A stretch of 64,000 nucleotides of DNA, taken from NCBI GenBank assembly GCA_029465975.1, contig CM055730.1:7615758-7679757 (forward strand), read 5' to 3'. A program made the translations under genes and the position numbers. This document shows, in pieces, positions 1-12,394 of this stretch; the stretch's first letter is position 1, and each line of letters starts with the position of its first letter. The notes under the pieces are model-generated. The model was not told the DNA's origin and did no database searches. It saw only the letters and a list, made by a program, of their open reading frames with translations. This DNA is from Dallia pectoralis. Its lineage: Eukaryota > Chordata > Actinopteri > Esociformes > Umbridae.

Positions 1-759
1 GAACATGGGATGACATCACCCTAATACACTGCTCACTACTTTTCCCTTGGCAGGTACAAATGGGCCAGGGATGACATTTGGGACACTTAAAGACTCAACA
101 GAATTATTACCAAATATACTCTTCTTATCACAGTAAAAAAACATGTAGTTAAACAATTTCAAAATAAATTCTCAAAGGTACAAATATTTTTTTATAAACT
201 TCACACACATTTCAATACCTTTGTACTGTACATGCTTTCTCTGTTCATATATATTTATCTATTGAGACATAAATACATATTAATATATAATCATTGAAAG
301 TGCTACATTCATTGCAAAACGTGGCAATACACTGTACGTGCTAAGACACAATTGTACACAGAGGAATTGGACGTTAGACAAATAAACTGCCAAATATTGG
401 AGGAGTATACTTGATCTACACTTTTGGACAATTCCATTGGTTAAACTGTGCCAGGCAAAACAAAACCAAACAGAGCTGACATATTTAAAACTCTCTGAAA
501 TGTTGTATTCGATCAAGGTCAGGCAGTGATATGTTTTAGGATGGGAACATCATCCAAATGATTTGAAAGTCCATAAACCTCCGTATATCTGAGTGCAGCA
601 AACAGAAATGTCATATCAAAATGCAAAGAACATTTAAAAGAAGACAAAGTTCAAGACGTCTTGTTGCCTAGTGATGTCATTATGTGAAACTGTTGAAATT
701 TGGAAATTGTTAATACGCACCAGTTGGAAATGCATATTTGTACACGCACAAACTCCCGC

Positions 760-819
<60 letters not shown>

Positions 820-1290
820 ACAGACACACAGACACACACCTACACTCTCCCGCACACACAAAACACAATAAATAAATGTAGAACTGGCACAGTAAAAACA
901 ACAGTGATAAATAAAGTGAACCAATCAGCTCTTTGGGAGGCACGTCCGGTGATGTCCTCGTCTCAACAAACACTGCCAAGCTAACTAATGTGAAAGCACA
1001 GATAAAAGACAAGGAATAACGAGAGTGAAATCAACGGCTGCTTCCAATATGGCATCCAGAGTCCACCACACAGACAGGTTGGTTAGCATGGGCCCCAGTC
1101 TGAGGAGATTTGGATGACTCAACCAGAGAGAAAGAGAAACATTTCCAGCACATCTCCAACCCTGTGGAATATAGGGTCCTGTTTGACGTGGAGTACATGG
1201 CGAATAATCATCTTTGCGTTTTTATTCGCCCGTGTGTGTCTCTGTACCAACCATCTCGGGACTCCCCCATCACTCCACGTTCTCCAGATC
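1..1290. other. 3' flank / probable 3' UTR of TMEM100-like gene
   Basis: AT-rich sequence downstream (in minus orientation) of the TMEM100-like stop codon. I see no supported coding region. The small open frames here run through the CA repeat or are AT-rich and resemble no protein I know. The part nearest the stop is probably 3' UTR. I could not fix a polyadenylation signal. Confidence 0.4.
765..838. repeat. (CA)n microsatellite with (CAGACA) variants
   Basis: About 25 uninterrupted CA units followed by ACAGACAC interruptions. It is low-complexity, and the Thr-His or Cys-Val frames across it are artefacts. Confidence 0.95.
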
Positions 1291-1701
1291 TCACAAGGTT
1301 CCTTGTTCGGAGCAGAAGAATCCTCCCTCCTTCTTCCTCCTCCTCTTCATCCGATGGACCCTCCAGCAGATGCCAGCCATCATGAGCATGACCAGACCCA
1401 CCACCAGGAGAACCATGGACACCACCTTGGTCTGGTGGAGGTCCGGAGTGTTGTACATGAAGGTGACACCTGTCCCGGCCACCCCGATCACCAGGGAGAT
1501 CACCCCGAATGGGAACACACACCGGTACCAGGACTTCTCGGTGCCGCCGGTGGCCTGGGCCAGATGCTCTAGCGTGGAGAACGACTCCAGGGGTAAGACC
1601 AAGCCCCCAGCGTTCGGGGACTCTGGAGGTAAGCTGCCGCCAAAGTCAAGGTCCGGGTGAAGCACCTGGGCTGGGGTCTGTCGTCCTGAGGAGGAGCCCA
1701 T
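1291..1701 (-). CDS. TMEM100-like two-pass transmembrane protein
   Basis: A single coding exon of 136 codons plus stop; human TMEM100 is 134 aa. The diagnostic block ATGGTEKSWYRC lies at residues 50-61, directly before the first membrane helix (about 62-82). A second helix spans about 93-113 and ends in ICWRVHRMKRRRKK, a basic cytosolic stretch that matches the family's CWKVR..KK motif. The N-terminal 45 residues are Ser/Pro/Gly-rich and diverged. I chose the ATG at 1701 because a good splice acceptor (tttgtccccag, read on the minus strand) ends at 1717. An upstream non-coding exon therefore exists, and the reading frame that continues upstream has no ATG. TMEM100 in mammals is a BMP9/ALK1-responsive endothelial protein and a TRPA1-TRPV1 modulator. 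Whether this copy is the direct orthologue or a fish paralogue cannot be decided here, so no symbol is given. Confidence 0.75.
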   Translation of the reverse strand: MGSSSGRQTPAQVLHPDLDFGGSLPPESPNAGGLVLPLESFSTLEHLAQATGGTEKSWYRCVFPFGVISLVIGVAGTGVTFMYNTPDLHQTKVVSMVLLVVGLVMLMMAGICWRVHRMKRRRKKEGGFFCSEQGTL

Positions 1702-1716
1702 CTCAGAGCTCCAATC

Positions 1717-3169
1717 CTGGGGACAAATAAAGACTCCAAGGGGCTCCTCCACTGGTTCTCCTCTGGGTTCTTTTTTTCCTGCTGCTACTGGGGCTTTTGC
1801 CTCTGGCTTCTTTGTTCTTGTTGTTGTTGTTCTTCTTCTTTATATTGTTGTTGTTTTCTGGGGTCAGCATTTGCCTGGAGTGGGAAAGACGGAGACAGGA
1901 GTTTAGGAAGATGACACCGATCCTGAGATGAATCAGAGATAGACGGACAAAGAGAGAGAGATAGACTGACAGAGAGATCAGAAATAAATAGCGAGACAGA
2001 GAAATAGAGAGTGAAACGAAACGAGAGAGAGAGAGGAGACAAGAAGAGATGGAGAAGAGAGGAGACAGACAAGGGGGAGAGATGGAGTCTAGACAGAGGA
2101 AAAAAATACAGTGAAGGATTGTGACCTGGAGAAATGGAGCGCCAGGAGGAGATGGGAGTACTGGCTCCACATGCATTGAGAGGAAACACTCACTCTGGCT
2201 TAGTTGGTGTGTTGCCCGATGTGGCGTGTGTGTTCGTCGTCGTGTCCGTCCGCGTCCGTCCTCCTGGCGACTGCAGCATGTTGTGTTTTGTGTTTCCACA
2301 GCCGGTTTAAAAAGACAGAGAGAAGGAGGGGCTATGGAGAGGTGGGGGAGTGATACCGGAATCTGATTGGCTGCCCAGGCACAGTGACGTCAGACTAGGG
2401 GCTGAAACCGGGACACCGGGGGTGGCCATTGGGTAGGAGGGGGTGATGGGGGATGGTTAACCATTTCATCGCCTCTCCAGTTCCTCAGCTTTGTGTGCGT
2501 TCCCCATCTATGCTGCTAATCTGTACCATGACGTATCACACACACACACACACGCCACATTATGTCTTTATCCCTATAAATACCCCCCATAGAATCAGGA
2601 TATATGAATAATGGATGGCAGGTTCCTGTATCTGCAGCCTATTTTTTCCCAGCACAACAAATCAATTAGCCTCCATAAGCTTTTGTGTAGTATTACAGTG
2701 CTGGCCTCATATGAACTGAACACCACTCAGATGTCTGACTAATACAATAGACAGAGTGGACAAAAATGTGTAATAGCACCCCCCTCGAGTAGACAATAAT
2801 GTGTAATAGCCCCCCCCCTCTCCATTCACTGTAACCTCATGGCCGTCTTCTCATCACGTTCCCATTCAGAGCTGAGTCACTGGATCACTAGCAGGTCTGT
2901 CAGCGCACTAACAACGGATAGATGACGTCTGAGGTTATGGACGAGACAGACCTCTCCTGGGGTAACCCAAAGTCTCCCTGTGTGTGTGTGATATTATGTG
3001 TGTGTGTGTGATGTTATGTGGTTGTATCTGCAAGAAGTCAGCCATAATAAATGATGCACAGGCTGTTGTTTTATTGTGTCAGTGGGTCGAGTTGTCAGAG
3101 GGAGCTAGTTTGTTGTTATGATGGAGCCAAAGAGACATTACTAGCCATGGAGATTTTCCTAGAACATGA
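1717..3169. other. 5' side of TMEM100-like gene, polypurine tract, short AC/GT runs
   Basis: This holds the intron and likely 5' exon and promoter of the TMEM100-like gene (minus strand). It has TTG/TTC-rich DNA at 1805-1860 and a GA-rich polypurine tract at about 1920-2120. A CpG-containing stretch lies at 2220-2280, with short (CA)n at 2537-2554 and GT-rich runs at 2980-3020. The polypurine tract reads as a long polypyrimidine run in the gene's sense. No coding exon is evident. Confidence 0.4.
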
Positions 3170-4107
3170 CAAAGGGTCCCTGTAATGCCCCCACTACGTA
3201 GACTTACATAAACGGTACTGTAGATTGGTCCCGAGACAACGGCTCCCTGTAACGCCCCCACTACGTAGACTTACATAAACGGTACTGTAGATTGGTCCAG
3301 AGACAACGGCTCCCTGTAACTCCCCCACTACGTAGACATACATAAACGGTACTGTAGATTGGTCCCGAGACAACGGCTCCCTGTAACGCCCCCACTACGT
3401 AGACATACATAAACGGTACTGTAGATTGGTCCCGAGACAACGGCTCCCTGTAACGCCCCCACTACGTAGACATACATAAACGGTACTGTAGATTGGTCCC
3501 GAGACAGCGGCTACCTGTAACGCCCCGCACTACGTAGACATACATAAACGGTACTGTAGATTGGTCCTGAGACAACGGCTCCCTGTAACGCCCCCACTAC
3601 GTAGACTTACATAAACGGTACTGTAGATTGGTCCAGAGACAACGGCTCCCTGTAACTCCCCCACTACGTAGACATACATAAACGGTACTGTAGATTGGTC
3701 CCGAGACAACGGCTCCCTGTAACGCCCCCACTACGTAGACATACATAAACGGTACTGTAGATTGGTCCCGAGACAACGGCTCCCTGTAACGCCCCCACTA
3801 CGTAGACATACATAAACGGTACTGTAGATTGGTCCCGAGACAGCGGCTCCCTGTAACGCCCCGCACTACGTAGACATACATAAACGGTACTGTAGATTGG
3901 TCCTGAGACAACGGCTCCCTGTAACGCCCCCACTACGTAGACATACATAAACGGTACTGTAGATTGGTCCTGAGACAACGGCACCCTGTAACGCCCCCCA
4001 CTACGTAGACATACATAACACGGTACTGTAGATTGGTCCCGAGACAACGGCACCCTGTAACGCCCCCCACTACGTAGACATACATAACACGGTACTGTAG
4101 ATTGGTC
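3170..4107. repeat. 67-bp minisatellite, about 14 units, with a 5-unit higher-order duplication
   Basis: The unit contains the palindrome CTACGTAG, then ATACATAAACGGTACTGTAG, a TTGGTCC block and a CGGCTCCCTGTAACGCC block. Variant units recur in the same order about 336 bp apart: the GGTCCAGAG variant at 3294 and 3630, the CAGCGGCT/GCCCCGCAC variant, then the CCTGAG variant. Five units were therefore duplicated as a block. The right edge is cut by the L1-type element at 4108. Long frames on the minus strand are repeat artefacts. Confidence 0.95.
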
Positions 4108-5474
4108 CGTTGATTGGAACGTTTAAGATTAAGTGGTTAACAGCTTGTTTGACTCAGGGAAATTCAATGTGGTTTCATATACCGAGGTCATTGTTTGAGA
4201 AAATAGGTGGGCTTGAGTTTCTGTTAAAATGTGATTTTGAGGTTAACAAGGTCCCTGTTAAGCTTTCAAATTTCCACAAACAGGTTCTTCAATACTGGAA
4301 GATGATATTTACCCATAATTTTTCTCCACATGGATCAACTTTGTGGAACAACAGAGTGATAACAATCAACAGAAAGTCTCTATTTAAGAGGGATTGGTAT
4401 GAGAAGGGCATTGTGTTTGTTAGGGATTTGTTGGATCATAGTGGTGAATTTTTGGACTATACGGCCTTTATAGATAAATTTAATTTGCAGTGTACTTGCA
4501 AAGAGTTTAGTAAGATTTGTAAAGCAATACCTCCTCCCTTGCTTCAGTTGATCAAAAACACTTTGATGTACTCTAGAGTTGAATCTGTGTTACCAAATTT
4601 AGAGATTGAGGGTTTCAGCTTAATGGAAGTCAAATGTAATAACAGATGTATAAATGCGGCTCTGAAATCAAAGGTGTTTCATGACTACAATAGAGGGAGG
4701 TATGCACAAGTAACTGATGTGCAAAATTTGATTGTGTTGCAGAGGGCACATTCTAAATTCATGAAATGGCCTATTTCTCCTAAGGTCAAAGAAACTCATT
4801 TTAAAATAATCCATAATGTTTATCCAGTTGCCAAATTTCTTAGAGAACGATTTAAATTTCAAGTAGACCCCTGTGCATTTTGTAATACAGCTGACGAAAC
4901 ATTGGAACACTTGTTCTTCTCTTGCCCGTTATCAAAAAGATTTTGGTTAGATTTGAATAATTGGTTATCACTAAAAATTAATGACATTCCGACTTTTGCC
5001 CTTTCTCATATCTTCCTTTATATAGACAATTTGGACTCATCTGTCTCTGACATGATTAATATGATCATTCTTATGGGTAAATACCATATTCATTGTAGTA
5101 AATGGAGAGATGGCAAGCCCTCCTTTGTATGTTTTTTAAATGACTTCAAACAGTTCTTTTTATCTCTTAAAAAAATATATTCAAGTAATCTAGCACAAAA
5201 GATATGTAAAGACATTTCATGCTTTTTATTGTTTTCATTGCCCCTCTGTATTTCCCACTCTCATTGTTGTAGCTGCCTATTGTCTATGCCTGATTGTTAT
5301 TATTTATGGTCTTTAACACTAAGTTTTACTTACTACCTTAAGAATCCCCTTTTATTTAATTTTTTATTTTCTTTTTTTCAAGATGTTCTTAACTGAAGTT
5401 ATGTATATTATTTACAAGTGATGTTTGTTATGATGTTTGATTAAAAATGTTCAATAAAAAAAAAAAAAAAAAAA
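4108..5474 (+). mobile_element. 5'-truncated L1/Tx1-type non-LTR retrotransposon, 3' end with poly(A)
   Basis: An open frame of about 428 codons (4110-5396) is the C-terminal part of an ORF2 protein, downstream of the reverse transcriptase core. It carries the Cys-His knuckle CAFCNTADETLEHLFFSC (C-x2-C-x8-H-x4-C) followed by FW, which is typical of the L1/Tx1 group. A short 3' UTR ends in TTCAATAAA and a pure A run at about 5457-5474. The apparent ATG at 4110 is not a gene start, because the element is truncated on insertion. The frame is uninterrupted, which suggests a fairly young copy. It begins exactly where the 67-bp array stops. I see no clear target-site duplication. Confidence 0.88.
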
Positions 5475-5740
5475 GGTAGTGAGCTGTTCCTTGGATACAT
5501 GCCAATTAGCGGGAGTAGGCATTGGTCCAATTTGACATGTGATGTGAAGAGACATTCAGCCCAAAGAATAGCTGGTCGTTGTTCAGAGAGGGTTGAGCTA
5601 GTAGTTGTTGGCTATCAATCATCACATCCCTTAAAACCTATTTAACTCTAACTCGTCCATCTGCACAATTACACTTTTTAATCAACACCAACAGGAAGTA
5701 AACAAACTGCAACCTCATAGGGGAAGCATTTCTTAATTGT

Positions 5741-6509
5741 TGTCTGCTGGTGGCTGGGATGAGGGTTGATGAGGGTTAGCACCTCTAAATCTGAGGCCAT
5801 GACTCTCAGCAGGAAACCGGTGGAGTGCCTACTCCGGGTAGGGAATGAGTCCTTACTCCAAGTGAAGGAGTTCAAGTACCTCGGGGTCCTGTTCGCGAGT
5901 GAGGGAACAATGGAGCGGGAGTTTGGTCGGAGGATCGGAGCAGCGGGGGCGGTGTTGCATTCGCTTCACCGCACCGTTGTGACGAAAAGAGAGCTGAGCC
6001 GAAAGGCAAAGCTCTCGATCTACCGGTCAATCTTTGTTCCTACCCTCACCTATGGTCATGAAAGCTGGGTCATGACCGAAAGAACGAGATCGCGGGTACA
6101 AGCGGCCGAAATGGGTTTTCTCAGAAAGGTGGCTGGCCTCTCCCTTAGGGATAGGGTGAGAAGCTCAGTCATCCGAGAGGAACTCGGAGTAGAGCCGCTG
6201 CTCCTTTGCATAGAAAGGAGCCAGTTGAGGTGGTTCGGGCATCTTGTAAGAATGCCACCTGGGCGCCTCCCTAGAGAGGTGTTCCAGGCACGTCCAGCTG
6301 GGAGGAGACCTCGGGGAAGACCCAGGACTAGGTGGAGAGATTATATCTCCACACTGGCCTGGGAACGCCTCGGGATTCCCCAGTCAGAGCTGGCTAATGT
6401 TGCCCGGGAAAGGGAAGTTTGGGGTCCCCTGCTAGAGCTGCTACCCCCGCGACCCGACCCCGGATAAGCGGTTGAAGATGAGATGAGAGAGATGAGATGT
6501 CTGCTGGTG
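5741..6509 (+). mobile_element. Rex3-like (RTE clade) non-LTR retrotransposon 3' end with intact target-site duplication
   Basis: The frame 5766-6467 (233 codons) reads as the C-terminal end of a fish RTE reverse transcriptase. It includes VKEFKYLGVLF, AKLSIYRSIFVPTLTYGHES, LRWFGHL and GRRPRGRPRTRWRDY, and ends in LLPPRPDPG. The element closes with an imperfect GATG repeat (about 6476-6497), the known Rex3 3' signature. The 12-base sequence TGTCTGCTGGTG occurs at 5741-5752 and again at 6498-6509, so the insert is 5753-6497 with a perfect target-site duplication. It is strongly 5'-truncated, and the surviving frame has no stop before its natural end. Confidence 0.9.
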
Positions 6510-7406
6510 ATGATCTGCTGATAATGACAAGTGGATGATCTAATAAACCGTCTCAATGCATCATTATGGTTCGTGCGCGATTGTGTGTTCAGCTGTAGCA
6601 GAGCTGTTTTACAAACGAGGCTCTTCGGTGCCACATATTAAGGGCCAATGCAATTTCTGTGCGCTAACTACTAGAGCTGAGATGCTGTTCCACACTACCC
6701 CGTGCAAATTGAAGCAAATCCTGCGCCTTGGTAATACAGCTCTTATCTACTGTGTCCACGCTTCATTGACACAGTCCACACTGCTTTAATGTCATGTAAC
6801 GAAGCTTGTCGACAAATTCTCCTGTTTCATTTTCTAGCCTGTGGCCTGCCCTGTGTGTGTTGCCCGTGTTTTATGGAAGCTACTGGACTGCGCAGTTAGA
6901 AACTAGACTGGATCTATTTGTTATTTGAATGAAAGTAGCAAAAGCAGTGGTGCAACATTGGATAAGATTAGAATTGTGAAATTAGCCCTTATCATACACT
7001 GAAACCTGTTGTTGACTGGTTTAGTTATTGATTGTGATTGTGTTGCGTGTTATTTATTATCTCTCTGGATTTTTATGCCGATTGAATGCCAACGGTTTGA
7101 ACCGAAATGGGAAGAGAAATTCAGCTGTGAAGCGTGACCTGCCTCTAACCTTCCTTTCATGTTTTTCAACTCCAGAGTCAAACACTAGTGTCCTGTTATG
7201 AATTATTCAGAGTTGTAAATGACCCTGGTCTAAACCAAGGGTTGTGTAAAACGTTGCAGCAGTTAGCCTTGTGGTGAAGCAGAGCCAGCATTTTCAACTT
7301 TACTCTATTTCAGTTCCTATTGCTGACAAGTTGAATGAACTGTTCTTGTGTTCCTGTGCAAAAGACATAACCCCAACTGCTGTTGTGACGCGCTTAGCAT
7401 TATCCC
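6510..7406. other. intergenic, nothing recognised
   Basis: No coding exon, RNA gene or mobile-element family was recognised. Short open frames here have no family features. Confidence 0.4.
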
Positions 7407-8166
7407 CATTCAATATCACATATTCAATATCACATATTCAATATTACCTATTCAATATCACCTATTCAATATGACATATTCAATATCACCCATTCAATAT
7501 CCCCTTATCAATATCACATATTCAATATCACATATTCAATATCACATATTCAATATCACCCATTCAATATCACCTATTCAATATCACCTATTCAATATCA
7601 CCCATTCAATATCACCTATTCAATATCACCTATTCAATATCACCCATTCAATATCACCTATTCAATATCACCCATTCAATATCACCTATTCAATATCACC
7701 TATTCAATATCACATATTCAATATCACCTATTCAATATCACCCATTCAATATCACCTATTCAATATCACATATTCAATATCACCTATTCAATATCAACCA
7801 TTCAATACCCCCTTATCAATATCACATATTCAATATCACCTATTCAATATCACATATTCAATATCACATATTCAAAATCACATATTCAATATCACATATT
7901 CAATATCACCCATTCAATATCACCAATTCAATATCACCTATTCAATATCCCCATTCAATATCACCAATACAATATCACCTATTCAATATCACCCATTCAA
8001 TATCACCTATTCAATATCACCTATTCAATATCCCCTATTCAATATCACCTATTCAATATCACCCAATCAATATCACCCATTCAATATCACCTATTCAATA
8101 TCACCTATTCAATATCACAGATTCAATATCACCTATTCAATATCACTCATTCATTATCACCTATTT
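7407..8166. repeat. 14-bp minisatellite ATTCAATATCACCT, about 54 copies
   Basis: AT-rich tandem array with unit TATTCAATATCACC and variants (CATATTC, CCATTC, occasional CCCCTTATC). A 14-bp unit is read in all three phases over 42 bp and has no stops, which explains the 276-codon open frame that crosses it. It is not a gene. Confidence 0.97.
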
Positions 8167-9705
8167 GAACATGTGTAAATCTAGACCAATTATGTTTAAT
8201 TAAAAACTCTATCCAGTTAAATTTGCAGTGAGCTAGTGCGAACATGCTAATATAAGCAGGTTCCTCGAATGTGTAGACCTGCTTGACAATGAAAGCTGAT
8301 TCCGATAATACATCTGAACAAGTGGTTCCCAACATTTTTCAGCCAGGGCCCTCTATTTAACATATTATTCTGAAAAGACCTGGTAAGACCTGAATAACCT
8401 GGTAGGATGAAAGGCATAAATATATATCCAATACAGCATTTATTCATGGGCCTGACGTTTCTGAGTCGCAGGTTGTGTTTTCTAAAGTGTTAACTCTGAA
8501 CTGCTGTTTATGCTGATGAGGTTCAAGGTGTTTAGAGAGGCATTCAGAGAGTACAGACAGGTGATTAGGAGATGCTCCGACTGGGAGTTAGCTTCGCCTA
8601 CATCATTCTCCCTGTCATCACCGGGGTGTACGGTGCCGGCAGGTCGTGAGCTGAGCCTTCCAGTGTTATCTCTGCCATTTCCCCGGTGCTCTGTGTCGCA
8701 CAGTAAAGAAGCAGCACACATGGCCAGCGGACTATCATCGCTTTAAGTCCCCCTCATCACTAAACATCAGCACCGAGATAGCGGCGGGACAAAGATGTGC
8801 TTTTGCTTTAGAAATACATATTGATTTTAGTTATTCGCCTGTATTCTGAATACTTCCAGTGTGTTCACATGGTTCCATCAGTTACATAGTGTTGCATACA
8901 TGTGCATACAGTTAGATAGTGTTGCATACATGTGCGCCTGATGTATTCTGAATGCTTACTACTACCAGTGTGTTCACCTGGTTCAGTTATATGTTATCAC
9001 AATCGATGCTACCTCCTCACATGCAATATGTTCGCTGCGAAAATACATTTGTACCTGAATTCCAACGAGGGGTGTGTGGTGATGAAGTGAGGGAAACGGC
9101 GCATCATCTATTTACGTAGCGCGCTCGCTAGCACTAAATCAATTTCACTGGGTAAGAAACTCAACTTAAACCAGATCCACAGCAAGCCACAGGTTTGGGC
9201 ACGTGAACACAAATGTGTCACTGTTTCCCTTCAAGTAATAACCCAGGGTGGGGGGGGTGTGAGTGTGTCTGTTTTTCGAGCCAATTTCTCTTCGTGACAC
9301 ATTTGCCTATCAGCAAGGGAGGAAATGAAATGATCGGGACGAGACAGTTTTTGTGTGTGGACTGATGTGTGTGGATTGATGTGTGTGGATTGATGTGTGT
9401 GGCCAGTCAAACAGCCTGTCCCCACATCTGAGTGCATGTGAGAGCAAACAATGGGGACGAATCTAATAACAAAACACATTCCCGGCGTAATGGATGCTGG
9501 GAATGACTCAACACGCGTAGGGCGAGAAGAGAAAAGGACAGAAGGAGAGATGGAGGGGGGGATGAGGGAGGAAGAGGGATACATATATATATATAGAAAT
9601 GGACAGATGAGAGAGCTAAATAAAGATCTGTTACGTTATTGACAATGTGTTATGTTGTTTTTTCGCTCTCAACAATGCACAATACTCACTACGATCTTTA
9701 ATACA
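8167..9705. other. intergenic with a small imperfect duplication
   Basis: No gene recognised. The segment around 8841-8885 (GTATTCTGAATACTTCCAG and following) is repeated imperfectly at about 8943-8990. The phrase TAGTGTTGCATACATGTGC occurs twice near 8887 and 8916. A few 14-bp GATGTGTGTGGATT units lie at 9352-9402. A CpG-bearing stretch at 8570-8710 is more GC-rich than its surroundings but shows no coding evidence. Confidence 0.4.
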
Positions 9706-9862
9706 CACGACCACACACCAAACACAAGACCACACACCAAACACAAGACCACACACCAAACACAAGACCACACACCAAACACAAGGCCACACATCAAACA
9801 CAAGACCACACACCAAACACAAGGCCACACACCAAACACAAGACCACACACCAAACACACAA
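9706..9862. repeat. 19-bp minisatellite CCACACACCAAACACAAGA, about 8 copies
   Basis: Near-perfect tandem units with AGACC/AGGCC alternation. The open frames on both strands across it are repeat artefacts. Confidence 0.95.
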
Positions 9863-10557
9863 ACCAGTCAAACCATTCCTGGCTGGGAATATACTTTCAG
9901 TCCACCGATGCACTTTCTTGTGGAAGATTAAAAAAAAATAGGAAATCAATTTCATGGGAAGTGATTAGTGTACTGTAACATGAGTGTGTGTGTGTGTTGT
10001 GGGTGTGTGTGTGTGGGTGTGTGTGAATGTAGATGTAGTTTATGTAGTTTGATTGTCACTCCAGGAGGTCTGTATGGATTGAATTGGTCTCTGAATGCTT
10101 AAGGCGACACACCGTATCCCAGTAAAATTACCACCAGCCCCCTGATTCATCTATTTTCCTGCCACTGGAGACAAATCAATAAACCTGAATACCTCGTCTG
10201 TCAGTTAAGACATTGCTGGTAATAGAATTGCATTCGGTGACAGCAGAAGTTTCACCGGGGGAAAAAACGTAACTAGAGGGAAGATATAATTTCTTGGGAG
10301 ATGCGGGATGTATCCTTCAGCAATTGGAGAGCACTCTAATGTCTACAGATCTTCCAGAACGAAAAAGCTATTTAGAAAGAGACTTTGCCTAAAAAGCAGA
10401 TGGCCCTAGCCTGTGGCCTCCCCACACTACTGTGGGAGATCTGTACACTCATGTCTGGGGGCTAATAGCAAGCTAGCTGTTAATAGACAAAACCCCCATG
10501 ATGCAGCTGTGTCTGTAAAAAGGGCCTGTTGCACATGAAGAGGTGTGTGTGCTGGCA

Positions 10558-10686
<129 letters not shown>

Positions 10687-10825
10687 CTTTGTGTGTGATA
10701 AGACATGGCTGTTTGCGTCAAATTCACCCACAAACCTCTCCCTTGGCACCTGACAAATTCACCCACGAAACTAACCTGCCAGCTCATCTGTTGCCTGTCC
10801 CAGACCTTGTGACGCCTGGACTTCA

Positions 10826-10940
10826 AATCCCAGTGACGTCCAGACTTCTAGTACCAGTGACGTCTAGACTTCTAGTACCAGTGACGTCTAGACTTCAAAT
10901 CCCAGTGACGTCTAGACTTCTAGTACCAGTGACGTCAGTG
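10826..10940. repeat. 24-bp minisatellite carrying CRE-like TGACGTC sites
   Basis: About five units alternate CTTCTAGTACCAG and CTTCAAATCCCAG, each joined by TGACGTCTAGA. Each unit has TGACGTC, 7 of 8 bases of the CREB/ATF site. The last unit (10930-10937) has the full palindrome TGACGTCA. Confidence 0.85.
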
Positions 10941-12394
10941 GGATTTGATACACTAAAATGACTAGTTGTGCTGCCCTCCAATCAAACACCGTTTAAACGG
11001 CATAAAGAATGTGAGCGCTGTGGGCTGCTATAATTAAAGAGACGAGCCATAAAGTTCCGGTAAAGAACGCAGAGACCAAATGCAATTTCTAATCACATCA
11101 ACAGATGTTGAATTAACAACCTACATGCAGTTGACCTGGTTAACGGATCACAAATGTGAACTTCGCCACAGATTACTCATTTTTTGGGGGGAGCAGACAA
11201 GTACAGAGTGAGGCCATCAACAGTAATACCTTACCATTATGAGTATTGCTGGATGGCTGAAGACAGAACAGATGGTGACAGAGGCTGAGCTGTTAGAAAA
11301 ACTGGTCACTGGGGTTTGTGAGCAGACTTGTTAGGTACACACAGCCCCAGAGAGAGGTAGCCTGGTGTTGAAGATGAAGGCTGATGATGAAGGCTTGTTG
11401 TGAGATGACGTCCTATGTGATTCCAGCGAGGAAGAAGGAGCCATATTGAGCCCGATGATATGGTGAGCGCTGAGTGGCCTTCAAGGAGTTCCCCCGGTTA
11501 AAGTAAGACATGGGGCCTTTGCCATCCCCCCTCATCCACTGTCATCCACCCTGGTAGGGAACTGTAGAGCAGTAATAATTAAAGTAGGAGGTGTAAAAAT
11601 AAACTGTATATTAGATAAAGAATATCCAGTGGTTATGATTGACTCGGGCTTTCAGAAAGCAAGGGATCACTACCGGAATGGTGAACGGCAGAACATAGAA
11701 CATACGGAACAATAAAGAAGAGCAAGACCACGCCAGGAGGATGGGAGACTATCTGTGTTTGCTACGGCCGCGGGTCAAAGGCCACGTAAGTACCCCATAT
11801 AAAATGTCCCGACGGTTGGATGTAAAAATAATCCATTGGAAGACAACAAAGATTTAGATAGACATTTCATATTTTGTATAGAGATGTTTTAAAGGGATGA
11901 TTTCTGTTCATGTAAATGTGTCTTGTATTCGTTATTAAACGAACATGCTTTCTGAATGTCACCCGGGCAGAGCTGCGGGGAGATGTTTTGACCAGGAGGA
12001 GCAGAACCCGGCTGATTGCAGGGTGGTATTGAACAGATATCAAACGGAAGGATGACGCAGAGCCATCGGAGGAGGGAGTGACGCTTGTACGAAGGAGTAT
12101 AAAGGCTAAAAGTGAATTTCCGAATGTCAGGAGGCGTTGCTAAAGCTATGACAGGATGGGGGACAGGGGGGGACAGGGGGGAACGGCGAAACCACCAGAT
12201 CCCCCACTTCCCGTGGCTATTCACTGGGGAGCCAAAATAACCTGAGTGTTATTTTCGCATGTACACTTTTGTGCCATGTTTTTATATCCCTTGGTGGGTT
12301 GACTTGCAAACGGAACTACATTGCAGGCATTGCCAAAGTCTTTCCAGCCTGAGTGGAATTTTCCATTTCTTTATTGTTCAAGAGCTTAAAAAAG
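10941..12394. other. intergenic, nothing recognised
   Basis: No coding exon or repeat family was recognised. Several short G-rich runs lie near 12160-12182. Confidence 0.35.

Noticed and set aside
1114..1660. Plus-strand ORFs opposite the TMEM100-like exon
   Set aside because: They are antisense shadows. The minus frame has the membrane helices and the conserved TGGTE..YRC block.
3664..4053. 129-codon minus-strand frame
   Set aside because: It reads across the 67-bp array and the repeated peptide is an artefact.
4110..5396. 428-codon ORF as a host gene
   Set aside because: The Cys-His knuckle, 3' poly(A) and lack of a real start identify the 3' end of an L1/Tx1-type retrotransposon.
7348..8178. 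276-codon open frame
   Set aside because: It is generated by the 14-bp array, which has no stops in any phase. There is no start context and no protein features.
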